Assembly (NCBI RefSeq): GCF_021172045.1
Contig: NZ_CP087164.1
Coordinates: 806,001 to 870,000, forward strand
Direction: 5' to 3'
Length of the DNA: 64,000 nucleotides
DNA from: Capillimicrobium parvum
GTDB lineage: Bacteria; Actinomycetota; Thermoleophilia; Solirubrobacterales; Solirubrobacteraceae
Part shown: in pieces, positions 54,059 to 63,980 of the stretch
How the letters are laid out: every line of letters starts with the position of its first letter
Numbering within the stretch: position 1 is the stretch's first letter
Notes under the pieces: generated by a model
Told to the model about the DNA's origin: nothing
Seen by the model: only the letters and a program-made list of their open reading frames with translations
Databases searched by the model: none
Position numbers and translations under genes: made by a program

Positions 54059-56518
54059 ATGACCCTCTCTCCCGTACGCGGGCTCGCCGCGGCCGCCGCC
54101 GGCGGGCTCGCCCTGCTTGCGATATCCGCCCCGTCCGCCGGTGCCGCGTCCATCGCCTGCGCCGCCGGTGCGCCCCTCGGCGCCGCCCAGGGGTGGACCG
54201 AGTTCGTCGCCGGCAACGGCCAGCGCGGCTCCGAGTCCGAGGGCTCCATCGCCTACGGCGGCGACGTGGGCGGCATGACCGTCGGCACGCGGCTGACGTC
54301 CGGCAAGGACGACCCGACGCTGGTCGTCGCCGGCACCGCGTCCGGCTGGTTCAACCTGCAGAAGGGCAGCGCGTACGCGCCCAACCGCACCGGCGGCGGG
54401 GTCAACTTCAACGGCGGCGGCCACTTCCTCGCCACGAACCCCATCGACTTCACGACGGCCTTCGCGGATCTGCGCAGCCGCTCGACGAGCTGGGCCGCGG
54501 TCGCGGCGAACGGCACGGCCGACGTCGTCAACTCCGACGTCACCGGCACCTCGCTCGGCGGCAACGTCCTCTGGCTGCGCGGCAGCGACGCGCAGATCAA
54601 CGTCTTCTCCGTCACCCCGGCGCAGCTGACGGGCATCAAGGCGACGTTCATCGACGTGCCCGCCGGCTCGACGGCGCTCATCAACGTCTCCGGGACGACG
54701 GTCACGGTCAACGGCGAGGTCCGTTACCGGTCGGGCGGCACGTACCGTCAGCCCGACGACGCGTCGGTCGGCGACGCGGTCGCGCGCACGATCTGGAACT
54801 TCGCCTCGGCGACGAGCGTGAAGCTCAGCACCGGCTCGGCGTTCGGCGGCACCGTCCTCGCGCCCGACGCCGCGGTCGAGGCGGTCAGCGTCGGCCACAA
54901 CAACGGCCAGGTCATCGCCGCGTCGTTCAGGTCGAACTTCGAGACCCACCAGTTCCCGTTCCCGGGCAACGGCTGCGTGCCGAGCACGACGCCCACGCCG
55001 CCCGGTCCCACCAGCGCCGACGTCGCGATCGTGAAGGCCGCGTCCGACGCGACCCCGAAGGGCGGCGACGTCGTCACGTACACGCTGGCGGTGCGCAACG
55101 ACGGTCCCGACACGGCGAAGAACGTCGTGGCCGCCGACGCGCTGCCGCCCGGCGTGACGTTCAGCTCCGCGTCGTCGCCGTGCACGCAGGCGGCGGGCAT
55201 CGTGTCGTGTGCCATCGGCGACCTCGCCTCCGGCGCGACGAGGACGCTCACGATCAAGGTGACCGCCGACCCGATCGCCGCGGTCGGCTCCGTCCCGCAC
55301 CCGGGCGCGACGCACCTGACCCCCGTGTCGAAGGTCGAGCAGCAGGTCGACCTCGAGGCCGGCGACACGAGGACGGTCGCGCTCAGCTGCCCCGCGGGCG
55401 GCATCCTCACGGACGCCTCGATCCGCACCGACGCGGTCGACCAGGGCACCGGCGCGCTGACCGACGTCCGCGTCGTGAGCGCCCGGACGACCGGCGCCTC
55501 GAGCTGGGAGGCGGTGGTTCGCAACGACGCCGGCGGCCGCGCCCAGGCCAAGGGCTTCGCCGTCTGCCTGCCGGCGAACACCGACACCGCGGACGGCCAC
55601 CGCCACGCGCTCGTGGTGTCGGACCCCGTGACCGTCACGCAGTCGCCGGCGCCCGGCGCGCAGTCGGTCACGGTGAGCTGCCCGGCCGGCAGCACGCCGA
55701 TCGTGCCGGGCTGGGCCTTCGCCGGCGGCTCGGCCGTCGTCGCGGGCTCGGAGCCGGTCAGCGGCGGCTGGAGGTTCGACCTCGCGGTCACCGGCGCGAC
55801 CACCGCGACGCTCTCGGTGCGCTGCCTCGACACCGCGGTCGCCGCCGCCGACGGCCACACGCACGGCCTCAAGCTCACGCACGTGGTCAAGCAGGTCGCC
55901 GTGCCCGCCGGGCAGGTCGTCGAGGGCGAGGTCATCTGCCCCGATGACGCCAAGGGCATCGTCGGCACGTGGTCGCTGGCCCGGGGCGTCTTCTCGCTGG
56001 GCAACGACCCGCGGCCGAAGACCCGCGCGTACAGGCTGATCAACACCGGGGCGACGCCCGCCACGGCGACGATCGACCTCGAGTGCGTCGGCGACCGCAC
56101 GGGGGCCGAGCGCAAGGCCGGACCGGCCCCGAAGCCGATCGTCAACACGGCGACGGTGGCCTCGGACACGACCGACCTCGACCCGTCGAACAACAGCTCG
56201 AGCGCGACGATCACCGTCACCGGCGGCGGCCCCGCCCTCGTCGGCGGGACGGCGAAGCTGGCCGGCGGCGCCGTGCTGCTGCGCGCCGCGTGCCCGGCGG
56301 GCGGCGGCGTCTGCGCCGGCCGGGCGGTCGTGGCCAAGCGCTCGAAGGTCGTGGCCAGCACGACGTTCCGGCTCAAGGCCGGCCAGGCCAAGCTGCTCAA
56401 GCTGAAGGTCAACGGCACCGGCCGCAAGGCGCTGCGCGGCAGGACGAACCGCGTGAAGGCGTCGCTGAAGCTGCGCGGCTCGCGCACGGTCGTCAAAGCG
56501 CTCACGCTCAAGCGGTAG
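54059..56518 (+). CDS. Choice-of-anchor A and DUF11 domain secreted protein
   Basis: An 819-residue secreted protein. Signal peptide to about residue 30 (SAGAA). Residues about 40-310 are the choice-of-anchor A module (NVLWLRGSDAQINVFSVTPAQL, FGGTVLAPDAAVE and GQVIAASF). Next is a DUF11 repeat start, SADVAIVKAASDATPKGGDVVTYTLAVRNDGPDTAKNVVAADALPPG, whose usual last strands VNTATVASDTTDLDPSNNSSSATITV come only after a further 280 residues: an inserted beta-rich region with paired cysteines and two DGHxH motifs. A basic KKLKV-type C-terminus follows. Likely a cell-surface or adhesive protein. Confidence 0.85.
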   Translation: MTLSPVRGLAAAAAGGLALLAISAPSAGAASIACAAGAPLGAAQGWTEFVAGNGQRGSESEGSIAYGGDVGGMTVGTRLTSGKDDPTLVVAGTASGWFNLQKGSAYAPNRTGGGVNFNGGGHFLATNPIDFTTAFADLRSRSTSWAAVAANGTADVVNSDVTGTSLGGNVLWLRGSDAQINVFSVTPAQLTGIKATFIDVPAGSTALINVSGTTVTVNGEVRYRSGGTYRQPDDASVGDAVARTIWNFASATSVKLSTGSAFGGTVLAPDAAVEAVSVGHNNGQVIAASFRSNFETHQFPFPGNGCVPSTTPTPPGPTSADVAIVKAASDATPKGGDVVTYTLAVRNDGPDTAKNVVAADALPPGVTFSSASSPCTQAAGIVSCAIGDLASGATRTLTIKVTADPIAAVGSVPHPGATHLTPVSKVEQQVDLEAGDTRTVALSCPAGGILTDASIRTDAVDQGTGALTDVRVVSARTTGASSWEAVVRNDAGGRAQAKGFAVCLPANTDTADGHRHALVVSDPVTVTQSPAPGAQSVTVSCPAGSTPIVPGWAFAGGSAVVAGSEPVSGGWRFDLAVTGATTATLSVRCLDTAVAAADGHTHGLKLTHVVKQVAVPAGQVVEGEVICPDDAKGIVGTWSLARGVFSLGNDPRPKTRAYRLINTGATPATATIDLECVGDRTGAERKAGPAPKPIVNTATVASDTTDLDPSNNSSSATITVTGGGPALVGGTAKLAGGAVLLRAACPAGGGVCAGRAVVAKRSKVVASTTFRLKAGQAKLLKLKVNGTGRKALRGRTNRVKASLKLRGSRTVVKALTLKR

Positions 56519-56524
56519 CGCCCG

Positions 56525-56552
56525 GGCGCGCCGGGCCCCGGCCCGGCGCGCC
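56525..56552. terminator. Bidirectional terminator: perfect 13-bp inverted repeat
   Basis: Arm GGCGCGCCGGGCC (56525-56537), a 2-base loop, and GGCCCGGCGCGCC (56540-56552) pair without a mismatch. It fills the gap between two convergent stops (56518 and 56552). Confidence 0.7.
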
Positions 56553-57742
56553 TACGCCACCGGCTCCTCCGTGAGCTCGCGGCGCACCCGCCGGCGCAGC
56601 TCGGCGAAGTGCACCATCTCGTAGACGATCAGCCCGACGAGGACGGCGACGACGATCCCCAGGGTGACGAGCGAGTCGAGCTCGACGGCCGCCGGGATCA
56701 GCGCGAGCAGCACGCCGGCGGTGACCAACCGCTGGGTGCTGAAGCGGTGCATGTTGCGCCAGCGGAACGCGACGTGGGCGAACAGGTACAGCGCCAGGCC
56801 GCCGAGCAGTGCGACGGCGGGCACGAGCTTCAGCGGCTCGTCGACGTGGCCGAGCGTCTTCTTGAGGCCGACGGCGCCGAGGACGATCCCGGCGACCATC
56901 GGGAAGTGCAGGTAGGAGAACGAGTCGCGCGCCATCTCGTTGGCCTCCCGGCCCGGCGCGGCCTGCGCCAGGCGTCGTTCGGCCACGAGCGCCACGACGT
57001 CGAAGTACATCCACCACAGGGCGGCGGCCACGGCGACGCCCAGCACCGCCGCGGCGACGACCCCGGCGTCCACGCCCACCTGCGAGCCGACGCCGATCGC
57101 GACGATCGACTCGCCGAGCGCGATGATGACGATCAGCCCGTGGCGCTCTGCGAAGTGGCCGGGGGAGAAGCGCCAGCCCTCGGACCCGAACACGAACGGC
57201 TCGCCGACGTCGAGCACCAGCGCGAGCGCCCACAGGCCGCCCTGCAGCAGCCCGTCGGCGAACGAGGCGGCCGCGATCAGGCCGACGCCGACCGCCGTGC
57301 CGGCGGTCAGGCCGCGGAGGGAGCGGCGCAGCGCGGGGTCGTCGCCGCTGGCGATGTGGAACAGCGCCAGCTGGCTGAAGCGGACGATCGCGTAGGCCCC
57401 CGCGAACAGCAGCCCGCGGTCGCCGAACGCCTCGGGGACGCACAGCGCGGCCACGAGGAACGCGGCCATCGCGGCGAACACGATCAGCCGGACGAGGACC
57501 TGCTCGGGATCGACCACGCTCGTCAGCCACGCATAGCCGACCCACGACCACCACAGCACGCCGAGGACGAGCAGCCCCTGCGCGAGCCCCTCCCACGTCG
57601 GGTTGTGGGCCATCAGCGCGGTGCACTGCGTCAGCGCCAGCACGAACACGAGGTCGAAGAACAGCTCGAGCGGCGTGACACGGTTGTCGTGGCGCAGCGT
57701 CGCGTGCAGGCGGGGGGTGCGGGGCGCGGCGGGGTTGGTCAC
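56552..57742 (-). CDS. Low-temperature-requirement A (LtrA) family membrane protein
   Basis: A 396-residue integral membrane protein with about ten to twelve hydrophobic helices. The LtrA family marks are RVTPLELFFDLVFVLALTQCTALM at the N-terminus, WWSWVGYAWLTSVVDPEQVLVRL, ERHGLIVIIALGESIVAIG and WWMYFDVV. Function is unknown; the family name comes from a Listeria cold-growth mutant. It starts at GTG 57742 behind GAGGA. It is divergent from the FolD homologue, with about 107 bases between. Confidence 0.9.
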   Translation of the reverse strand: MTNPAAPRTPRLHATLRHDNRVTPLELFFDLVFVLALTQCTALMAHNPTWEGLAQGLLVLGVLWWSWVGYAWLTSVVDPEQVLVRLIVFAAMAAFLVAALCVPEAFGDRGLLFAGAYAIVRFSQLALFHIASGDDPALRRSLRGLTAGTAVGVGLIAAASFADGLLQGGLWALALVLDVGEPFVFGSEGWRFSPGHFAERHGLIVIIALGESIVAIGVGSQVGVDAGVVAAAVLGVAVAAALWWMYFDVVALVAERRLAQAAPGREANEMARDSFSYLHFPMVAGIVLGAVGLKKTLGHVDEPLKLVPAVALLGGLALYLFAHVAFRWRNMHRFSTQRLVTAGVLLALIPAAVELDSLVTLGIVVAVLVGLIVYEMVHFAELRRRVRRELTEEPVA

Positions 57743-57848
57743 GGCGCGATCCTCGCAGGGGCTCCGCGGCGCATCCACGCCGAACGGAGGGGCATGACTG
57801 CTCGCGCTGGGGAGGCGCGGCGGCGGCGCACGCGGCAGACTGCCCCGA

Positions 57849-58750
57849 TGCTCATCGACGGAAAGGCCATCGCGGCGCGCCTGAAGGAGACGCTGCGCGG
57901 GGAGCTCGAGGCGATCGGCGGGGTCGCCGGGATCGCCACCGTGCTCGTCGGCGAGGACGTGCCGGCGGCCGTCTACCAGCGGCGCATCGACCGCGGCGCG
58001 CGGGAGATCGGCATGGCGTCGCGGCCCGAGCAGCTGCCCGCCGACGCGACCCTGGGCCAGGTCATCGGCAAGGTCGCCGAGCTCGACGCCGACCCCGACA
58101 TCTCCGGCATCCTCGTCCTGCGCCCGCTGCCCGCGCACCTGCCCGAGTCGCGGATCTTCGCCGCGCTGCCGCCGCTGAAGGACGTCGAGGCGCTGCACCC
58201 GCTCAACGCCGGCCTGCTGTCGCTCGGCATGCCGCGCTTCATCCCGTCGACGCCCGCCGCCGCGTTCCACATGCTCGACCGCCACACCGAGGCGGCCGGC
58301 CGCGACCTCGAGTCCGCCTTCGACGGGGCCAACCTCGTCCTCGTCGGGCGCTCGAACAACGTCGGCAAGCCGGCGGCGATCCTGGGGCTGCAGCGCAACG
58401 CGACCGTCGTCTCCTGCCATCACCACACCTCGCAGGCGGGCCACCTCGAGGAGTTCACGCGCGGCGCCGACATCCTCATCGTCGCCGTCGGCGTCCCCGG
58501 CCTCATCACGGGCGACATGGTCGGCGAGGGGGCGATCGTCATCGACATCGGCATCAACGCGGTCGACGACGGCGCGGGCGGCGTGCGGCTCGTCGGGGAC
58601 GTCGACACGGCGTCGGTCGAGCCCGTGGCCGAGGCGGTCTCACCGGTGCCCGGCGGCGTCGGGCCGATCACCGACGTGTGGGTCCTGCGCAACGCCGTCG
58701 CCGCGGCGAAGCTGAGCCTCGCGCCGGCCGGTCAGCTCGTGCTTCGCTGA
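57849..58750 (+). CDS. FolD-like methylenetetrahydrofolate dehydrogenase/cyclohydrolase homologue with altered active site
   Basis: A 300-residue FolD homologue. Preserved: [72 protein letters not shown] and [20 protein letters not shown]. FolD normally catalyses both NADP-linked dehydrogenation of 5,10-methylene-tetrahydrofolate and hydrolysis of the methenyl form. Here the lysine of the YxxxK motif is isoleucine (Y43, I47), and GILVQLPLP is GILVLRPLP, so the glutamine is also lost. Cyclohydrolase activity is probably absent, as in yeast Mtd1. Whether another FolD exists elsewhere is unknown. Confidence 0.85.
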
Positions 58751-58770
58751 GCGAGGCGTAACCTTCGGGC

Positions 58771-59046
58771 ATGCCCGAGTGCACGCATCTCGACCAGGTT
58801 GTCTACCTCGAGCCGACGGAGCCGGTGACCGGCTGCCCGGAGTGCATGGCGGCCGGCGACCGCTGGGTTCACCTGCGGATGTGCCAGAGCTGCGGGAAGA
58901 TCGGCTGCTGCGACTCCAGCCCGAACCGGCACGCGAGCAAGCACGCGGCCGCGGCCGAGCATCCGATCGCCCGCTCGGTCGAGCCCGGCGAGGACTGGTC
59001 GTGGTGCTACGTCGACGACGTGATGATGCGCCTCGTCGCCGAGTGA
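58771..59046 (+). CDS. UBP-type zinc-finger domain protein
   Basis: A 91-residue protein that is almost all a ZnF-UBP domain: C4-H6 near the start, CPEC at about 22-25, CQSCGKIGC at 38-46, and histidines H54, H58 and H64 ([14 protein letters not shown]). In eukaryotes this fold binds the ubiquitin C-terminus; bacterial members have no known ligand. Its stop overlaps the glcD start (GTGA), so it is translated with glcDEF. Confidence 0.88.
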   Translation: MPECTHLDQVVYLEPTEPVTGCPECMAAGDRWVHLRMCQSCGKIGCCDSSPNRHASKHAAAAEHPIARSVEPGEDWSWCYVDDVMMRLVAE

Positions 59047-60410
59047 CGGTGCTCGATGACCTGCGCCCCCGTCTCGGCCGGCGGCTGCTGACGGGTCCGG
59101 CCGAGTTGGCGGTGTTCGGCTGCGATGCGCTGACGGCGTTTTACGAGCGGCCGGCGGCGGTGGTGCTGGTGGAGTCCGCGGACGAGGTCGTTGCGGTGGT
59201 GCGGGCGTGTCATCGTGAGGGCGTGCCGTTCGTGGCGCGGGGGTCGGGGACGTCGTTGTCGGGCGGGTCGCTGCCGATCGGTGGCGGGGTGGTGATCGCG
59301 CTCAATCGGCTGGACCGGGTGCTGTCGGTGGACCCGGACGCGCGTACGGCGGTGGTCGAGCCGGGGGTGATCAATCTCGACGTCTCGCGCGCCGCGCTGC
59401 CGCATGGGCTGATGTATTGCCCGGACCCGTCGAGCCAATCGGTGTGCACGATCGGCGGCAATCTCGCGTTCAACTCCGGGGGCGCGCACTGTTTGCGTCA
59501 CGGGATGACGGCCAACCACGTGCTCGGCATCCGGGCGGTGCTGCCCGACGGCGAGCTCGTGGAGCTGGGCGGCGACAGCGTCGAGCCGCTGGGGCCGGAC
59601 GTGGCCGGGATGTTCTGCGGGTCGGAGGGGCTGTTCGGGATCGCTTTGGAGGTGACGGTGCGCCTCGTGGCGGTGGCCGAGGCGACGCACACGGCGCTGG
59701 CGGTCTACGACAGTCTCGAGCAGGCGGGCGACGCGGTCGCGCGGATCGTGGCGGCGGGTCTGCTGCCGGTGGCGATGGAGATCATGGATGCGCTGGCCAT
59801 CGAGGCGGCCGAGGCCTCGGTGAAGCCGAACTACCCGAAGGGCGCCGCGTTGCTGATCGTCGAGCTCGAGGGCGAGCGGGGCGTGGTCGACGCCGACGCG
59901 GCGGCGCTGCGCGAGCTGTTGCGCGCGTCGGGCGCGGGCGAGGTCGTCGCGACGGAGGACCCGGATGCGCGGGCGCTGATCTGGAAGGGCCGCAAGAGCG
60001 CGTTCTCGGCGGTCGGCTGGCTGGCGCCCGACTACATCGTCCAGGACGGCGTGGTGCCGCGCACCCGGCTGGGCGAGGCGCTGGCCGAGATCGGCCGCAT
60101 GGGCGCCGCGGCCGGCATCCGCGTGGCGAACGTCTTTCACGCCGGCGACGGCAACCTGCATCCGCTGATCCTGTTCGACGGCCGCGAGCCCGGGATGCTC
60201 GAGCGCGCCGAGGCGCTGGCCGGCGACATCCTGCGGCTGTGCATCCGGCTCGGCGGCTCGATCACCGGCGAGCACGGTGTCGGCGTCGAGAAGCGGGAGT
60301 ATCTGCCGTTGATGTTCACGCCCGCGGACCTGGAGCTGATGCGCCGGCTGCGCCGCGCGGTCGACCCGGCGGAGCTGGCCAACCGCGGCAAGATGCTGGC
60401 GGTGGCGTGA
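59043..60410 (+). CDS. glcD: Glycolate oxidase subunit GlcD (FAD subunit)
   Basis: A 455-residue FAD-binding oxidase. PCMH FAD segments: [25 protein letters not shown] and [30 protein letters not shown]-terminal [22 protein letters not shown]. With GlcE and GlcF downstream it forms the three-subunit glycolate (or D-lactate) dehydrogenase of the membrane. Start is GTG 59043, overlapping the zinc-finger stop. Early codons include unusual TTT, GTT and CAT choices compared with neighbours. Confidence 0.93.
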   Translation: MTVLDDLRPRLGRRLLTGPAELAVFGCDALTAFYERPAAVVLVESADEVVAVVRACHREGVPFVARGSGTSLSGGSLPIGGGVVIALNRLDRVLSVDPDARTAVVEPGVINLDVSRAALPHGLMYCPDPSSQSVCTIGGNLAFNSGGAHCLRHGMTANHVLGIRAVLPDGELVELGGDSVEPLGPDVAGMFCGSEGLFGIALEVTVRLVAVAEATHTALAVYDSLEQAGDAVARIVAAGLLPVAMEIMDALAIEAAEASVKPNYPKGAALLIVELEGERGVVDADAAALRELLRASGAGEVVATEDPDARALIWKGRKSAFSAVGWLAPDYIVQDGVVPRTRLGEALAEIGRMGAAAGIRVANVFHAGDGNLHPLILFDGREPGMLERAEALAGDILRLCIRLGGSITGEHGVGVEKREYLPLMFTPADLELMRRLRRAVDPAELANRGKMLAVA

Positions 60411-61483
60411 TGGCGGCGGTCGCGGTCGACGACGTCGAGGCGCTGCGCGACGCGGTGCGCTGCGGCCCGCGGGTGCTGCCGGCGGGCGGTGCGACGAAGC
60501 CCGCGCTGTCGGCCCCGCCGGCCGAGGACGTGGTGGCCCTCGACGTCTCGGGCCTGCGCGGCATCGTCGAGTACGACCCGGCCGAGCTGACGCTGACCGC
60601 GCGCGCGGGCACGCCGGTCGCCGAGCTCGATGGCGCGCTGGCCGAGCATGGCCAGTACCTGCCGTTCGACGCGCCGCTCGTCGCGGCGGGCGCGACGATC
60701 GGCGGCGTGATCGCCTCGGGCACGTCGGGTCCGGGCGCGCTGCGCTACGGCACCGTGCGCGACTTCGTCATCGGCGTGCGGATGGTGGACGGCACGGGCG
60801 AGCTCGTCTGCGGCGGCGGGCGGGTCGTCAAGAACGCCGCGGGCTTTGACCTGCCGAAGCTGATGGTCGGCTCGATGGGGCGCCTGGGCGTGATGGTCGA
60901 GGTCTCGCTGAAGGTCTTCCCGCGGCCGCGCGCCGCGGCCACGGTCGCGTTCGAGCTCGGCGGCCTGGAGCCCGCCCTGGCCGCGCTGGCCGTGCTGGCG
61001 CGCGGGCCGGTCGAGCTCGATGCGCTCGAGCTCGAGCCTCCGGCGCGGATCGTGGTGCGCCTGGCGGGCGACCCGGAGCCACTGGCGGCGCGCGTGGCGC
61101 GCGTCGCGGCCCTGGTGGGGGCACCGGGCGAGGAGCTCGACGCGACCGTGTGGGCCGACGCCGCCGCGTTCGCCTGGATGGCGCCCGCCACGCGTCTGGT
61201 CCGCGTCGCGCTGACGCTGCGCGGCGTGGCGGCGCTGCAGGCGGCGCTCGCCGCGGCCGGGGCGCGGGCGCGCTACTCCAACGCCGCGAACGTCGCCTGG
61301 ATCGCGTGGCCCGGCGATTGCCCGCTCGCCGTGCTCGACGCGACGCTGCGCGAGCTTCGCCTGCCCGGCGTCGCGCTCACCGGCGCGCCCGGGCGCCCGC
61401 TGCTCGGCGACCGCCGCGGCGGCGCGTTCCTCGACCGCCTGCGCACCGCGCTGGACCCCGACGGCCGCTTCGCGGAGCTGTGA
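60410..61483 (+). CDS. glcE: Glycolate oxidase subunit GlcE (FAD-binding)
   Basis: A 357-residue second FAD-type subunit. It has [75 protein letters not shown] and [26 protein letters not shown]. It is shorter than GlcD and lacks its C-terminal glutamate-rich catalytic part, as usual in GlcE. The ATG overlaps the glcD stop by one base (TGATG), and its stop overlaps glcF the same way. Confidence 0.93.
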   Translation: MAAVAVDDVEALRDAVRCGPRVLPAGGATKPALSAPPAEDVVALDVSGLRGIVEYDPAELTLTARAGTPVAELDGALAEHGQYLPFDAPLVAAGATIGGVIASGTSGPGALRYGTVRDFVIGVRMVDGTGELVCGGGRVVKNAAGFDLPKLMVGSMGRLGVMVEVSLKVFPRPRAAATVAFELGGLEPALAALAVLARGPVELDALELEPPARIVVRLAGDPEPLAARVARVAALVGAPGEELDATVWADAAAFAWMAPATRLVRVALTLRGVAALQAALAAAGARARYSNAANVAWIAWPGDCPLAVLDATLRELRLPGVALTGAPGRPLLGDRRGGAFLDRLRTALDPDGRFAEL

Positions 61484-62763
61484 TGCAGCACTCGATCGAC
61501 ACCGCGAGCCTCGGCCCGCAGGGCGCGAGCATGGGCCAGGCGATCGAGTCGTGCGTGCACTGCGGCTTCTGCCTGCCGACCTGCCCGACCTACGCGACGA
61601 TGGGCGAGGAGATGGACTCGCCGCGCGGGCGCATCTTCCTGATGAAGGAGGTGCTCGAGGGTCAGCTCGAGCTCGAGTCCGCGCTGCCGTTCATCGACAA
61701 CTGCCTCGGCTGTCAGTCGTGTCAGACCGCGTGCCCGTCGGGCGTCGACTACGGCGGGCTGATCACCCCCTTCCGCGCCTACGCGGAGCCGCGCCGCACC
61801 CGCGAGCCGCTGGACCGCGCGCGGCGCGAGCTGATCCTGCGCACGCTGCCCTACCCGGCCCGGTTTCGGACCGCCGCCGTGCTCGGGCGTCTCGCGCGGC
61901 CGCTCGCGCGCGTGCTGCCCGGCTCGCTGGCCGCGATGCTGCGCCTGCTGCCCGAGCGCGTCCCGCGGCCGCGCCCGCTGCCCGAGGTCTTCCCGGCGCA
62001 GGGCGCGCGTCGCGCGCGCGTCGCGCTGCTGGCCGGCTGCGCCCAGCAGGTCCTCGCGCCCGACATCGGCTGGGCGACCCTGCGGGTGCTCGCCCGCAAC
62101 GGGGTGGAGACCGTCATCCCGCGCGCGCAGGGCTGCTGCGGCGCGCTGGCCATGCACACCGGCGCCGCCGACCAGGCCCGGCGCCTCGCGCGGCGCAACC
62201 TCGCGGCGTTCGCAGGCGACGTCGACGCGGTCGTCGTCAACGCCGCCGGATGCGGGTCGGCGATGCACGAGTACGGACTGCTGTTCGCCGGCGCGCCCGA
62301 ACAGGACGCGGCCCGGCGCCTCGCCGAACGCACGGTCGACGTCAGCGTCTTCCTCGCCGGCCTCGGCCTCCGCGGAGAGCCCGCCCTCGAGCAGCCGACC
62401 GCCATCGCCTACCAGGACGCCTGCCACCTCGCGCACGCCCAGGGCGTGCGCGGCGCGCCGCGCGAGCTGCTGCGCGCCATCGGCAACGTCCGCCTCGTCG
62501 AGCCCGCCGAATGGGAGCTGTGCTGCGGCTCGGCCGGCACCTACAACGTCGAGAAGCCCGAGACCGCCGCCGAGCTCGGCGCCCGCAAGGCGCGCAACCT
62601 GCTCGACACCGGCGCCGACCTCATCGCCACCGCGAACATCGGCTGCCTCACCCAGATCACCACGCACCTGCGTGCGCTGGGGCACGACCTGCCCGTGCTG
62701 CACACCGTCCAGGTGCTCGACCGCGCGTACGCCGCGCGGGCCTCGTCGCGCCCGGGCGGGTAG
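61483..62763 (+). CDS. glcF: Glycolate oxidase subunit GlcF (Fe-S)
   Basis: A 426-residue iron-sulfur subunit. Two 4Fe-4S sites: [14 protein letters not shown] (residues about 24-37) and [14 protein letters not shown]. Two CCG modules follow: [12 protein letters not shown] and [15 protein letters not shown], with [13 protein letters not shown] between. It moves electrons from the FAD subunits to quinone. A small CCGACG/CGTCGG hairpin at 62773-62787 follows the stop. Confidence 0.94.
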   Translation: MQHSIDTASLGPQGASMGQAIESCVHCGFCLPTCPTYATMGEEMDSPRGRIFLMKEVLEGQLELESALPFIDNCLGCQSCQTACPSGVDYGGLITPFRAYAEPRRTREPLDRARRELILRTLPYPARFRTAAVLGRLARPLARVLPGSLAAMLRLLPERVPRPRPLPEVFPAQGARRARVALLAGCAQQVLAPDIGWATLRVLARNGVETVIPRAQGCCGALAMHTGAADQARRLARRNLAAFAGDVDAVVVNAAGCGSAMHEYGLLFAGAPEQDAARRLAERTVDVSVFLAGLGLRGEPALEQPTAIAYQDACHLAHAQGVRGAPRELLRAIGNVRLVEPAEWELCCGSAGTYNVEKPETAAELGARKARNLLDTGADLIATANIGCLTQITTHLRALGHDLPVLHTVQVLDRAYAARASSRPGG

Positions 62764-62772
62764 CGGGCCAGT

Positions 62773-62787
62773 CCGACGCGGCGTCGG
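62773..62787. terminator. Short hairpin between convergent genes
   Basis: CCGACG, loop CGG, CGTCGG, directly after the glcF stop (62763) and before the hydrolase stop (62797). Stem is only 6 bp. Confidence 0.35.
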
Positions 62788-62796
62788 CGGTGGGGG

Positions 62797-63423
62797 TCAC
62801 GGCGCCAGGAGGCCCGCCAGCCAGCGAGCGATCGCTTCGCGCACCGCGGGCAGGTCGCTGCGCAGGCTGTGGTCGCCGGCCACCTGGACGACGGTCCGCT
62901 GCGGCCCGTCCGGCGGCATGCCGAACGGGTCACGGGCGCCCTGCACGACGAGGACGGGGACGGCGACGGCGTCGAGCTCGGGCAGGCGGCTCGGCGCCTG
63001 CGCTCCCGATGCGCGGCGGCGGGCCGGCTGCAGCGGGAACGCGAGGCAGAGCAGGCCGACGGCCCGCGTCGCGTCCGCGGTGCGGCACGCGACGCGGGCG
63101 CCCGAGGAGCGCCCGCCGGTGACGAGCTCCAGCCCGGCGAAGGGCCCGGCGCGCAGGTGGGCGACCACCGCCGCCCATGCCGCGTCGAGCTGGGCGGCGG
63201 GGGCGGGCGAGCGGCGGCCGGCGACGCGGTAGGGCTGCTCGACGAGCGCGACGCTGACGTCCGCCTCGACCGCGACGCGCGTGGCCGCGGTCAGGTCGGG
63301 CGCGCCCACGCCCCCCCCGGCGCCGTGGCCGAGCACCAGCGCGGCGCGCGGCGCGCCGGCGGGGTGCAGGTGGGCGCGCGCGGGCCCGTGCGGCGTGTCG
63401 ATCTCGGCGACGGTCACCCGCAC
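62797..63423 (-). CDS. Alpha/beta hydrolase (Tex30/KANL3-like)
   Basis: A 208-residue small hydrolase. LVLGHGAGGGVGAPDL forms the oxyanion loop; TGGRSSGARVACRTA holds the nucleophile serine; VLVVQGARDPFGMP has the aspartate and VAGDHSLR the histidine. It resembles the KANL3/Tex30 group with a dienelactone hydrolase-like fold. Substrate unknown. Starts at GTG 63423; divergent from the carbonic anhydrase. Confidence 0.85.
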   Translation of the reverse strand: MRVTVAEIDTPHGPARAHLHPAGAPRAALVLGHGAGGGVGAPDLTAATRVAVEADVSVALVEQPYRVAGRRSPAPAAQLDAAWAAVVAHLRAGPFAGLELVTGGRSSGARVACRTADATRAVGLLCLAFPLQPARRRASGAQAPSRLPELDAVAVPVLVVQGARDPFGMPPDGPQRTVVQVAGDHSLRSDLPAVREAIARWLAGLLAP

Positions 63424-63473
63424 ATCGTGCCGCGGACCGGCGTCGCGAGGCGTCGTGACCTAGGGTGCCGGGG

Positions 63474-63980
63474 ATGGACGTCATCGACAAGCTCGTCACC
63501 AACAACGCGGCGTTCGCCGAGTCCGTCCCGGCCGGACACCTGGACGTCCGGCCGAGCCGGCAGCTGGCGATCGTCACCTGCATGGACTCGCGGCTCGACG
63601 TGTTCGCCGCGCTCGGCCTGGGCGACGGCGAGGCGCACGTGCTGCGCAACGCCGGCGGGGTGATCACCGACGACGTCATCCGCTCGCTGGCCGTATCGCA
63701 GCGGCGGCTCGGCACCCGCGAGATCATGCTCATCCACCACACCGACTGCGGCATGCTCACGCTCACCGACGACGGCTTCCGCGCGGAGCTCCAGGAGGCG
63801 ACCGGCGTCGCCCCGGCGTTCGCGATCGAGTCGTTCACCGACCTCGAGGCCGACGTGCGCCAGTCCATCCTGCGCGTCCGACGCTCTGCGTTCGTGCCGC
63901 ACCGCGATCGCGTGCGCGGGTTCGTCTACGACGTCGACTCGCATCGCCTGAGCGAGGTCACCGTGGGCGACGACGCCTGA
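63474..63980 (+). CDS. Beta-class carbonic anhydrase
   Basis: A 168-residue protein. It interconverts CO2 and bicarbonate. Zinc ligands are in VTCMDSRLD (Cys, Asp) and HHTDCGM (His, Cys); the RNAGG stretch after the first site is typical. It belongs to the short beta-type group common in actinobacteria. ATG 63474 is favoured; GTG 63465 in the same frame is possible. Complete within the window, ending 20 bases before it closes. Confidence 0.93.
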   Translation: MDVIDKLVTNNAAFAESVPAGHLDVRPSRQLAIVTCMDSRLDVFAALGLGDGEAHVLRNAGGVITDDVIRSLAVSQRRLGTREIMLIHHTDCGMLTLTDDGFRAELQEATGVAPAFAIESFTDLEADVRQSILRVRRSAFVPHRDRVRGFVYDVDSHRLSEVTVGDDA

